Positions 1 to 6,021 of a stretch of 6,383 bases of DNA are shown piece by piece (the first letter of the stretch is position 1; each line of letters starts with the position of its first letter). Under the pieces are notes generated by a model that saw nothing but the letters and a program-made list of their open reading frames with translations, was not told the origin of the DNA and searched no databases. The stretch is from DATKMG01 sp035541995 (GTDB lineage: Bacteria > Acidobacteriota > Terriglobia > Versatilivoradales > Versatilivoraceae), in the NCBI GenBank assembly GCA_035541995.1, contig DATKMG010000154.1, forward strand, positions 1 through 6,383, read 5' to 3'. The translations under genes were made by a program, and so were the position numbers.

Positions 1-593
1 AAACCTTGACACATCCGATCGCCATGGGCTAGCGCAAAATCCAGCGTCATCTGGTCTAATGTCCCTCCCTCCGATATCACATGGTCCAGAAGTCCTCTGT
101 CTCGAATAGCAAGGACCGTTCTGAAGTTTGCAAGGATGTCAAGAAATGTTTTATACAATTGGGCCAATTCCTCGTGCGCTTTATCGCTGAAATATATTCC
201 GTCCCGCGCTTTAATGGTGGCCACTTTCATGATGCTTTCCAGCATGTCCCCGACTCTTTTTAAGTGATCTGGAAACAGCACTAGAGCCTGCAGGACCTCT
301 CGGTTCATTGACGGCGAACATACCAGATCGCCTGTGAGAGCCTTTTCTTGTTCGCGAATTTCCCGGGCCAGCTTATCGGCCTTCAAAGTTTTTTCCGGAT
401 CATATTCAATCAAAGATCTGTGCATCAAATGCGTCATTTCGATCAGCTTGTCGAGCATGATCAAGAGGCCGTCCTCCAAGCACGTCATCTCGGTGGCGTT
501 CACAGAGGGTGACTGATCAAGCCTTATTAACTCGGCGTTGAGCTTCGGGCTAATAATTTTGAAGGGATTGACAAAAAACTTTGTCTTTTTCAT
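1..593 (-). CDS. PhoU-like helical-bundle protein, 3' end beyond the window
   Basis: The minus strand is open from an ATG at 593 to the window edge, giving 197 residues with no stop, so the C-terminus is missing. An AGGAGG ribosome site (complement of 603-608) lies 9 bases before the ATG and fixes the start. The protein is hydrophilic and almost all predicted helix, with no signal peptide or membrane segment. Two PhoU-type signatures are visible: KADKLAREIREQEKAL at about residues 71-86, and FPDHLKRVGDMLES at about 107-120, the usual spot for the (E/K)RxGD helix. A further helical stretch follows at about 165-197. Proteins of this family are cytoplasmic metal-binding helical bundles linked to phosphate uptake control, or partners of Na/phosphate or Pit-type transporters. 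Which transporter applies is not visible, because the downstream neighbour lies outside the window. Family level is fairly sure; the specific role is not. Confidence 0.72.
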   Translation of the reverse strand, partial: MKKTKFFVNPFKIISPKLNAELIRLDQSPSVNATEMTCLEDGLLIMLDKLIEMTHLMHRSLIEYDPEKTLKADKLAREIREQEKALTGDLVCSPSMNREVLQALVLFPDHLKRVGDMLESIMKVATIKARDGIYFSDKAHEELAQLYKTFLDILANFRTVLAIRDRGLLDHVISEGGTLDQMTLDFALAHGDRMCQG

Positions 594-602
594 ATCTAAC
601 AT

Positions 603-608
603 CCTCCT
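603..608 (-). promoter_or_regulatory. Strong ribosome binding site of the PhoU-like gene
   Basis: The minus strand reads AGGAGG here, 9 bases before the ATG at 593. It is a consensus Shine-Dalgarno sequence and decides the start codon. Confidence 0.8.
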
Positions 609-637
609 GTCTTGTTTTTAGATACTCTCTATCTTCA

Positions 638-655
638 TGCTAGACATTCCTAGCA
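638..655. promoter_or_regulatory. 18-base palindrome upstream of the PhoU-like gene, candidate operator
   Basis: TGCTAG (638-643) and CTAGCA (650-655) form perfect 6-base arms around a 6-base spacer. The element sits about 45 bases before the ATG at 593, where a promoter or operator of that gene would lie. On the minus strand TTGCTA could serve as a -35 element, but the matching -10 is weak, so no promoter is claimed. Operator function is inference from symmetry and position. Confidence 0.3.
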
Positions 656-901
656 AGGTGGGCAACCCCGGGGGTGGGCAATTACTCAACATGCCGTTGC
701 TCGTGAAGAATGACCCATGTGCCGAGCCCATCCTTGAACTCATCCTCAGGAGGCCCCTGAATTTTGCCACTGCGGTCATCACTTTTCCTACGGGATGCCG
801 ACCTGTTGAGCTTCCTATTCAGGACATCTACCTGTAGAGCGTCATGGATCACCATGACTATGCTGGCCCTTATGATAGGCCTACATTCATTCCGGCCAAT
901 A

Positions 902-924
902 TCAGCTGTTCCACGAACAGCTGA
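902..924. repeat. Perfect 10-base inverted repeat with 3-base loop
   Basis: TCAGCTGTTC (902-911), CAC, then GAACAGCTGA (915-924). The arms match perfectly, giving a 23-base near-palindrome about 80 bases before the VOC-fold reading frame. No T-run follows, so it is not a classical terminator. Its dyad symmetry would suit a dimeric repressor site or a short hairpin in a leader. The binding factor, if any, is unknown. Confidence 0.5.
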
Positions 925-1001
925 GAGTCGGATGAGGCCCTACAGTACAAACAAGATTAGAGCCGGTTGCAAAATCTCATTAACATTTCTTCAACGTTAC
1001 C

Positions 1002-1424
1002 ATGACACAAACAAGCTGGAAAACGATGATTGCCTTCTATAGTCAAGTGCTTCAGTTACCGACTGAATGCCTCAAGGAATATCGTGCAGGAGATGTCCCC
1101 TTTCCGTCAGTAAGACTGAACCCGGACACCATTGTCGACCTTTTCTCGAAAAAACTTTGGCAGAAGAATGCCGCCCGAGGGGAAGGTCGTGAAAACTTCA
1201 ACCAACTCTGCATTGCCGTTACTCATACTTACTGGGAAGCCCTCGTCAAACGACTTGAGAGTAGGGAAATTTCTATAGAGCGAGGGCCTGTTCGGCTGTG
1301 GGGAGCGCAAGGCACGGGAACGTCAATTTGTTTCCGAAATCCGGAAAATAGTCTCATCGAATCTAGATGTTACGAAAGCTCTGGCACCGAAGAATCATTC
1401 GTAATTGGCCCCTCAGAAGACTGA
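1002..1424 (+). CDS. VOC (glyoxalase/bleomycin resistance fold) protein, probably truncated or decaying
   Basis: The 140-residue product matches VOC-superfamily layout. The AFYSQVLQL helix is at residues 11-19, a VRLNPDTIVDLF strand at 37-48, the second module strand NFNQLCIAV at 65-73, and the closing ICFRNPENSLIES strand at 109-121. VOC proteins are cytosolic metal-dependent lyases, isomerases or dioxygenases, or ligand binders. Several points suggest decay. The first beta strand, which normally starts the fold and often carries a metal-binding His, appears as HFFNV directly upstream of the ATG and behind a TAA at 981-983, so it cannot be translated from this start. The usual His of the N(L/F)NHFC-type motif is Gln68. 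The DPxGN turn is NPENS. Glu120, the last ligand position, is kept. No clear ribosome site precedes 1002. The stop overlaps the ribosome site of the hydrolase pseudogene, which suggests a former operon. Substrate is unknown. Confidence 0.68.
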   Translation: MTQTSWKTMIAFYSQVLQLPTECLKEYRAGDVPFPSVRLNPDTIVDLFSKKLWQKNAARGEGRENFNQLCIAVTHTYWEALVKRLESREISIERGPVRLWGAQGTGTSICFRNPENSLIESRCYESSGTEESFVIGPSED

Positions 1425-1432
1425 GGGCTGCT

Positions 1433-1749
1433 ATGCGTTGGAGGCTATTTTGGACCCTTCTCCCTTTGTCCTCCCGCAAGTCATCAAAGTGAGACGAAAT
1501 GCTCCTCGGTTGTCGGCTGCTGGCGGACCTACTTCAGGTAGTATTGGATCGGGCAAAACTATCAGACTAGCGGCAATCGGTGATCCGATAATTGCCGGAG
1601 TAGGGAACTAGATTGTAGCGGAAGCTTTACCAGGTCAAGTCGCGGTGGGGCTCGCTCGACTCAGCGACCGTGAGGTTTCCTGGAACGCCTTCGGCCTAAT
1701 AGCGCTACCTCCAATTGCTCTTCTCACCCGACAGGGCTGCCGCACTTAG
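1433..1749 (+). pseudogene. SGNH/GDSL-family esterase pseudogene, N-terminal half only
   Basis: A GAGGG ribosome site (1423-1427) leads to ATG 1433, which opens a hydrophobic N-terminus (MRWRLFWTLLPL). Homology then moves to another frame within 1454-1464 (PFVLPQVIKVRRNAPRLS), showing a frameshift in a CT-rich run. The block I nucleophile motif, normally (I/L)GDS, reads AIGDPIIAGVG with CCG at 1585-1587, so the catalytic Ser is replaced by Pro. A TAG at 1609-1611 then interrupts the frame. The same frame continues with family-like sequence (EALPGQVAVGLARLSDREVSW and onward) to a TAG at 1747-1749. The later blocks, including the Asp-His pair, are absent. Intact relatives are membrane-anchored or periplasmic hydrolases acting on esters. 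It is read directly behind the VOC-fold gene. At least three inactivating lesions make a functional enzyme very unlikely. Confidence 0.85.
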
Positions 1750-1843
1750 GTGCGAATTTCTTGGAACTTCTATAATTGTTATCGGTCAAAGTATTCTAAT
1801 AGTTTTTTGCCGACTATGAGGGCAACGATTTATCATATTGCAG

Positions 1844-1919
1844 AATTGCTGCACTTGCTCCGCAAGCGAGAAGAAGTTGATCGCCTTTAAAGGTTTATTC
1901 TCGCTTGAAGTGCTGAATT
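1844..1919. repeat. Large interrupted inverted repeat, possible structured RNA or cruciform
   Basis: CAAGCGAGAA (1863-1872) and TTCTCGCTTG (1898-1907) are perfect 10-base arms around a 25-base loop, and the loop itself carries the palindrome CCTTTAAAGG (1884-1893). Outside them GCACTT (1851-1856) pairs with AAGTGC (1908-1913), and AATT (1844-1847) with AATT (1916-1919). The left arm has an unpaired GCTCCG. The 76-base fold is too long and too poor in a trailing T-run to be an ordinary terminator. It could be a small RNA, a leader element or a remnant of a short mobile repeat. Confidence 0.5.
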
Positions 1920-1975
1920 GAAAACATGGATAATGAACATCTCTCTTCACCAAAGCCGTTTGTCTGGGCACCGAA

Positions 1976-2005
1976 CAAGCTTGCCGCCCGTCGGCTCAAG
2001 CTTGC
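1976..2005. repeat. Repeated CAAGCTTGC, also able to fold as a hairpin
   Basis: CAAGCTTGC occurs at 1976-1984 and again at 1997-2005, a 21-base period. Because CAAGCTTG is its own reverse complement, the copies also pair with each other as an 8-base stem, extended inward by CCG (1984-1986) with CGG (1992-1994) around loop CCCGT. The two-helical-turn spacing would suit paired protein sites on one face of the DNA. No T-run follows. Confidence 0.45.
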
Positions 2006-2100
2006 GCTTTAGGCATCGAGCCAGACGACAATCGCATTCGTGAGCATCCAGGCCACGTGATCATTCTGTAATCTTTGGGGGCATAGGGACATGGGACTGC

Positions 2101-2128
2101 GTTTCAATGATTTGGCCTTGGTTGAAAC
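2101..2128. repeat. 7-base inverted repeat, GTTTCAA / TTGAAAC
   Basis: GTTTCAA (2101-2107) and TTGAAAC (2122-2128) are perfect arms with a 14-base spacer, roughly 210-240 bases before the phosphoketolase start. A second dyad, AAGTTT (2155-2160) and AAACTT (2163-2168), follows closely. Both could be operator-like sites for the xfp promoter or could be chance in AT-rich DNA. Confidence 0.3.
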
Positions 2129-2291
2129 CAGCAGTGGCGACATGTGTCTGATTCAAGTTTTCAAACTTTCACTCAAAGCCATCCGGACTGATCCGACTGC
2201 CGGTTCCAATCGCAGAATCACCCGATTACCAAACGTAACTCCAAGGAATATGAAGAAGAAACAACCGTGGCCCTGAAAGGGAAGTAACAGC

Positions 2292-2315
2292 ACGCCAGCG
2301 CCGCAGAAGTGGCGT
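2292..2315 (+). repeat. Short hairpin in the leader just before the xfp ribosome site
   Basis: ACGCCA (2292-2297) pairs with TGGCGT (2310-2315) across a 12-base loop, ending 7 bases before the AGGGGAG ribosome site. If transcribed it could affect translation of xfp. Stem length is modest and function is inferred. Confidence 0.3.
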
Positions 2316-2322
2316 TATCAAC

Positions 2323-2329
2323 AGGGGAG
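2323..2329 (+). promoter_or_regulatory. Ribosome binding site of xfp
   Basis: AGGGGAG lies 10 bases before ATG 2340. It supports that start over the in-frame ATG at 2355. Confidence 0.7.
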
Positions 2330-2339
2330 CAATAGAGCC

Positions 2340-4775
2340 ATGAAAACAAAAACGATGGAAACATGGGATCAAGAGGCAATCTCTGCGTACGGCCCAGCCC
2401 GCTCGACGATCAAAGGCACGCCGCTCAGCGGCGAGGAGTTGGAGAAGATCGACGCCTATTGGCGGTCTAGCCTCTATCTGTGCCTGGGGATGTTGTACCT
2501 CAGAGACAATCCTTTGCTCCGGGAGCCGCTCAAACTGGAGCATATCAAGCCGCGGCTGCTGGGCCACTGGGGCTCGGACGCGGGCCAGTGCTTCACCTAC
2601 ATTCACTTCAACCGACTGATCAACAATTACAACCTGAACGCGATCTATATCTCCGGTCCCGGCCACGGAGCGCCGGCGGTCCTGTCCCAGGCCTATCTCG
2701 AGGGAACCTATGCCGAGATCTATCCTGACAAGAGTGAAGACGCAGCGGGGATGCAGCGCTTCTTCAAACAGTTTTCGTTCCCCGGAGGCATTGGGAGCCA
2801 CGCCACCCCGGAAACGCCCGGGAGCATCCACGAGGGCGGTGAGCTGGGTTATAGTCTGTCCCACGCCTTTGGGACAGTCTTCGACCGTCCGGACCTGATT
2901 ACCCTGGTGATGGTGGGCGACGGCGAGTCCGAGACCGGTCCTTTGGCCACGAGCTGGCATAGTAACAAGTTCCTCAACCCGATCACCGATGGAGCGGTGC
3001 TGCCGGTCCTGCATCTCAACGGCTATAAGATCAACAACCCTACCATCCTGGCCCGCATCAGCCACGAGGAGTTGGAGGCACTGTTTGTCGGGTACGGGTA
3101 CACTCCCTACTTCGTGGAGGGGAGCGAACCTGAGAGCATGCATCAGGCCATGGCCGCCACCATGGAACACTGCGTCTTGGAGATCCGCAAGCTCCAGGAG
3201 GAAGCGCGGCAGTCAGGCAAAGCATTCCGGCCGCGCTGGCCCATGATCATCCTGCGGAGCCCCAAAGGCTGGACCGCGCCCCGAGAGGTGGACGGGCATT
3301 ACCTGGAAGGTTTCTGGCGGGCGCACCAAATCCCCATCACGGATGTGGCCACCAATCCGGCCCACCTGAAATTGCTGGAATCATGGATGCGCAGCTACAA
3401 GCCGGAAGAATGTTTTGACGAGCAGGGGAGTCTGATTCCCGAATTGAAGGCATTGGCCCCCAAGGGGGACCGACGCATGAGCGCCAATCCGGTGGCTAAC
3501 GGCGGTCTACTACGCCGGCCTCTGGACATGCCTGACTTTCGTAGGTTGGCGGTCGAGGTCAAGCAGGCTGGAGGAACGGTGGCCGGAAACGTCCCCACCC
3601 TGGGCAACTTCCTTCGGGAAGTGATGCGGCTCAACACGGACAACTTCCGCCTCTTCGGGCCGGATGAGACCCAATCCAACCAGCTAGGCGCTGTCTACGA
3701 GGTCGCCAAGAAAGCCTGGCTAGGGGAGTATTTCCCCGAGGACACCGACGGCGGAGAGCTCGCCCTGCGGGGCCGGGTTATGGAGATGCTCAGCGAGCAC
3801 ACGGTGGAAGGCTGGCTGGAAGGTTACGTTCTCAGCGGCCGACACGGCCTCATCAACAGCTATGAGCCGTTCATCCACGTCATCGACTCGATGTTCAACC
3901 AGCACGCCAAATGGCTGGAAAAGTGCAACGAGCTGCCATGGCGGGCCAAGGTGGCTTCGCTCAATGTCTTGATCACCGCACTGGTGTGGCGGCAGGACCA
4001 CAACGGATTCACCCATCAAGACCCTGGTTTTCTCGACGTGGTCGCCAACAAGAGCCCCAGCGTGGTGCGCATCTACCTCCCGCCCGACGCCAACTGCCTC
4101 CTTTCCGTAGCCGACCACTGCCTGAAAAGCATCAACTACGTCAACGTCATCGTTGCGGACAAACAAGTACACCTGCAGTACCTGGACATGGAGGCGGCCA
4201 TAACACACTGCACCAAGGGGGCCGGCATTTGGGACTGGGCCAGCAACGACCAGGGGGTTGAGCCCGATGTGGTCATGGCCAGCTGCGGCGACGTGCCCAC
4301 CATGGAGTCTCTGGCCGCGACCGCTCTGCTTCGACAGCACCTTTCAGACATAAAGGTTCGGTTCGTGAACGTGGTGGACCTGTTCAAGCTTGTGCCGTAT
4401 ACCGAACACCCCCACGGGATGACGGATCGTGAGTTCGAGGCCCTCTTCACCTCAGGCCGGCCGGTGGTCTTCAACTTCCACTCGTATCCGTGGCTGATCC
4501 ACCGCTTGACCTATCGCCGGCCAGGCCAGCACAACATTCATGTGCGCGGCTACAAAGAGATGGGAAATATCAATACACCCCTGGAGCTGGCCATCCGCAA
4601 CCAAACCGACCGCTTTAGCCTAGCCATCGACGCCATCGACCGGATAGCCCGTTTCCGTGACACGGCGTCTGCCGTGCGGGAGGCTTTACTCGACCAGCAG
4701 ATTGCGTGTAAGCAGCACGCTTATGAGTTCGGCGTGGATCAACGAGACATCACCGACTGGAAGTGGCCCTTCTGA
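2340..4775 (+). CDS. xfp: Xylulose 5-phosphate/fructose 6-phosphate phosphoketolase
   Basis: This cytosolic, thiamine-diphosphate-dependent enzyme splits xylulose 5-phosphate to acetyl phosphate and glyceraldehyde 3-phosphate, or fructose 6-phosphate to acetyl phosphate and erythrose 4-phosphate. The 811 residues match the usual family length of about 790-830. Family signatures run in order: GHWG (His76), GPGHG (His109), the SHATPETPGS segment (His154), and the GDGESETGP cofactor motif at 193-201 with the HSNKFLNP segment after it, which binds the Mg-diphosphate. Then come LRSPKGW near 305-311, VDGH (His320), GPDETQSN with the cofactor-activating Glu443, NSYEPF with Tyr508, and RQDHNGFTHQDPGF with Asn555 and His559. 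The XFP C-terminal domain follows and ends in DWKWPF. Every expected catalytic residue I could place is present. The only small change noticed is GPGHGA in place of the common GPGHGG. It is the first gene of a plus-strand block; the aldolase begins 63 bases later. Whether it prefers the C5 or C6 sugar cannot be read from the sequence. Confidence 0.98.
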   Translation: MKTKTMETWDQEAISAYGPARSTIKGTPLSGEELEKIDAYWRSSLYLCLGMLYLRDNPLLREPLKLEHIKPRLLGHWGSDAGQCFTYIHFNRLINNYNLNAIYISGPGHGAPAVLSQAYLEGTYAEIYPDKSEDAAGMQRFFKQFSFPGGIGSHATPETPGSIHEGGELGYSLSHAFGTVFDRPDLITLVMVGDGESETGPLATSWHSNKFLNPITDGAVLPVLHLNGYKINNPTILARISHEELEALFVGYGYTPYFVEGSEPESMHQAMAATMEHCVLEIRKLQEEARQSGKAFRPRWPMIILRSPKGWTAPREVDGHYLEGFWRAHQIPITDVATNPAHLKLLESWMRSYKPEECFDEQGSLIPELKALAPKGDRRMSANPVANGGLLRRPLDMPDFRRLAVEVKQAGGTVAGNVPTLGNFLREVMRLNTDNFRLFGPDETQSNQLGAVYEVAKKAWLGEYFPEDTDGGELALRGRVMEMLSEHTVEGWLEGYVLSGRHGLINSYEPFIHVIDSMFNQHAKWLEKCNELPWRAKVASLNVLITALVWRQDHNGFTHQDPGFLDVVANKSPSVVRIYLPPDANCLLSVADHCLKSINYVNVIVADKQVHLQYLDMEAAITHCTKGAGIWDWASNDQGVEPDVVMASCGDVPTMESLAATALLRQHLSDIKVRFVNVVDLFKLVPYTEHPHGMTDREFEALFTSGRPVVFNFHSYPWLIHRLTYRRPGQHNIHVRGYKEMGNINTPLELAIRNQTDRFSLAIDAIDRIARFRDTASAVREALLDQQIACKQHAYEFGVDQRDITDWKWPF

Positions 4776-4825
4776 GGTAAAACCGCCGCTCTCGAAGAAC
4801 GGCTTACATGAGACCGGCCCTCTTT

Positions 4826-4831
4826 AAGGAG
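4826..4831 (+). promoter_or_regulatory. Ribosome binding site of the aldolase gene
   Basis: AAGGAG lies 7 bases before ATG 4839, an ideal spacing, and confirms this start. The 63-base gap after xfp shows no strong terminator, only a weak GCCG/CGGC dyad, so read-through from xfp is likely. Confidence 0.8.
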
Positions 4832-4838
4832 TTTCAGT

Positions 4839-5861
4839 ATGGACATATCGGAACTTACCGCCACGGTCCAGGCACTGATGCAGACAGGCAAGGGCCTTTT
4901 GGCCATGGACGAGAGTAACTCGACCTGCAATAAGCGCTTCGCCAAACTGGGGATTCCGCAAACCGAGGAGGCCCGCCGGGCCTGGCGGGAACTGATCTTA
5001 ACCACATCCGGGTTGGGGCAATTCATCAGCGGCGCCATTTTGTATGACGAAACCATACGCCAGTTCAAGAAGGACGGCACCTCTTTTGTCAAGGTCCTTA
5101 CTGAGGCCGGGATTGTTCCAGGCATTAAGGTAGACACAGGCGCCAAAGACATGGCCGGCCATCCGGGCGAGAAAATTACCGAAGGCCTTGATGGTCTGCG
5201 GGAGCGCTTGTTGGAATACCGGCAGATGGGGGCCAGGTTTGCCAAATGGCGAGCAGTGATCATTATCGGCGAGGGCATTCCCAGTTGTAGGTGCCTGGAA
5301 GCCAATGCCCACGTCTTGGCGCGCTATGCCGCCCTGTGTCAGGAAGCCGGTCTGTTGCCCATAGTCGAACCAGAGGTGCTCATGGACGGCGACCACACCC
5401 TGGAGCAGTGCGCCCAAACAACTGAGGAGGTCTTGCACACGGTGTTCAACCAACTCTACCGGCAGCGGGTGCTCTTTGAAGGCATGATCTTGAAGCCCAA
5501 CATGGTGCTCCCCGGCAAAGATTGTCCCACCCAGGCCAGCGTGGACGAAGTGGCGGACGCCACCGTCAGTTGCCTACTACGTGCCGCACCGGCAGCGGTT
5601 CCCGGTGTGGCTTTCCTGTCTGGGGGGCAAAGTGCGGAGTTGGCGTCGGCTCGCTTGAATGCCATGAATGTCAGGTGGCGGTCCAAGATGCCCTGGATTC
5701 TGACCTTTTCCTACTCGCGGGCCATCCAGCAACCGGCCCTGGACAGTTGGAAAGGGGAGGAAGCCCACAAGGCCGCCGCCCAAAAAGCTCTGTATCACCG
5801 GGCTCAGTGCAACAGTATGGCCCGCCGAGGGGAGTATCGCCCGGAGATGGAGAAGCTCTGA
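4839..5861 (+). CDS. Class I (Schiff-base) fructose-bisphosphate aldolase, animal/plant type
   Basis: This cytosolic enzyme reversibly joins dihydroxyacetone phosphate with glyceraldehyde 3-phosphate to give fructose 1,6-bisphosphate. Family members can also use erythrose 4-phosphate to give sedoheptulose 1,7-bisphosphate. The 340 residues cover the whole TIM barrel of the eukaryote-like class I family. The equivalents of rabbit muscle active-site residues are visible: Asp24 in LLAMDES (rabbit Asp33), Lys97 in GIKVD (Lys107), and Lys136 in RFAKWR (Lys146). Also present are Glu177 and Glu179 in IVEPEV (Glu187/189), the Schiff-base Lys219 in ILKPNMV (Lys229), Ser261 in LSGGQS, and Arg294 in FSYSRAIQ (Arg303). 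No metal site is needed. The C-terminus stops at GEYRPEMEKL and lacks the roughly 20-residue tail and terminal Tyr of vertebrate enzymes. The gene shares its orientation with xfp and is probably co-transcribed. It is not the archaeal-type FbaB or the zinc-dependent class II Fba, so no symbol is forced. Confidence 0.97.
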   Translation: MDISELTATVQALMQTGKGLLAMDESNSTCNKRFAKLGIPQTEEARRAWRELILTTSGLGQFISGAILYDETIRQFKKDGTSFVKVLTEAGIVPGIKVDTGAKDMAGHPGEKITEGLDGLRERLLEYRQMGARFAKWRAVIIIGEGIPSCRCLEANAHVLARYAALCQEAGLLPIVEPEVLMDGDHTLEQCAQTTEEVLHTVFNQLYRQRVLFEGMILKPNMVLPGKDCPTQASVDEVADATVSCLLRAAPAAVPGVAFLSGGQSAELASARLNAMNVRWRSKMPWILTFSYSRAIQQPALDSWKGEEAHKAAAQKALYHRAQCNSMARRGEYRPEMEKL

Positions 5862-5862
5862 A

Positions 5863-5901
5863 CCCATTCAAGGGAGGGTTACTCCTCCCAATTCAAATGG
5901 G
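5863..5901 (+). terminator. Nested hairpin just after the aldolase stop, possible weak terminator or processing site
   Basis: GGGAGG (5872-5877) pairs with CCTCCC (5884-5889) around a 6-base loop, and outside it CCCATT (5863-5868) pairs with AATGGG (5896-5901). The fold begins 2 bases after the aldolase stop. Only a short T-run (CCTTTTGG) follows, so termination may be partial, or the stem may protect or separate transcript segments. The motif ATTCAA occurs three times here (5866, 5891, 5904). Confidence 0.45.
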
Positions 5902-5959
5902 GAATTCAACCTTTTGGTGAGTGATGTCAGCTAACTAATGGTTTTTGATTTTAGCCTGA

Positions 5960-5978
5960 ACCGAGACAGCAGCTCGGT
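5960..5978 (+). repeat. Small hairpin upstream of the phosphatase gene
   Basis: ACCGAG (5960-5965) pairs with CTCGGT (5973-5978) around a 7-base loop, about 45 bases before the likely start at 6022. It may be a second intergenic RNA stem in this 160-base gap. Function is unknown. Confidence 0.3.
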
Positions 5979-6021
5979 GTCAGGGTGTCCCACTAACTCT
6001 ATGCCAAGGAAACAAAGGCCC

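Larger units (their letters stand above)
594..1001. other. Gene-poor stretch with no assigned function
   Basis: No convincing gene is seen in these roughly 400 bases. Short open frames overlap on both strands. One plus-strand frame (637-837) gives 66 residues, and a minus-strand frame from an ATG at 855 to a stop at 682-684 gives 57 residues. The minus frame stays open further upstream for about 29 codons. I recognise neither product and neither has a good ribosome site. Given the decayed genes just downstream, this may be a worn gene remnant or simply the leader of the divergent PhoU-like gene. It contains the palindromes at 638-655 and 902-924. Confidence 0.4.
1750..2339. other. Long non-coding stretch rich in inverted repeats, upstream of xfp
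   Basis: About 590 bases without a convincing gene. Short frames of 61 residues exist on the minus strand (1786-1971) and the plus strand (2091-2276, with a GGGGG run before its ATG), but neither is recognisable. A TATAAT hexamer lies at 1771-1776 without a well-spaced -35. The stretch holds four inverted repeats, listed separately. It probably contains the promoter and leader of the phosphoketolase gene block, but I cannot place the promoter by eye. Confidence 0.45.

Noticed and set aside
1405..1611. Plus-strand frame of 68 codons starting at 1405 as a real gene
   Set aside because: Its ATG is inside the VOC-fold gene in another frame. The sequence is the second-frame part of the SGNH pseudogene ending at its internal TAG.
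1771..1776. Perfect TATAAT hexamer as a promoter -10
   Set aside because: No reasonable -35 lies 16-18 bases upstream and no gene follows closely, so a promoter cannot be supported.
2190..2225. GGTTCCAATC resembling a tRNA T-loop
   Set aside because: The loop lacks the purine expected after TTC, and no acceptor, D or anticodon arms can be built around it.
2091..2276. 61-codon plus-strand frame before xfp with a GGGGG run upstream
   Set aside because: Product not recognised, and the G-run is a poor ribosome site with no family-like pattern. It is described only within the non-coding stretch.
2226..3170. 314-codon open frame on the minus strand across the start of xfp
   Set aside because: It lies antisense to the certain phosphoketolase gene and resembles no known family. 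Such long shadows are expected opposite GC-rich genes with strong third-position bias.
3720..4340. 206-codon minus-strand open frame inside xfp
   Set aside because: Shadow of the phosphoketolase coding sequence; no ribosome site and no recognisable product.
4739..5453. Minus-strand open frames of 188 and 151 codons opposite the aldolase
   Set aside because: Both are antisense to a fully supported aldolase with all catalytic residues, so coding is very unlikely.
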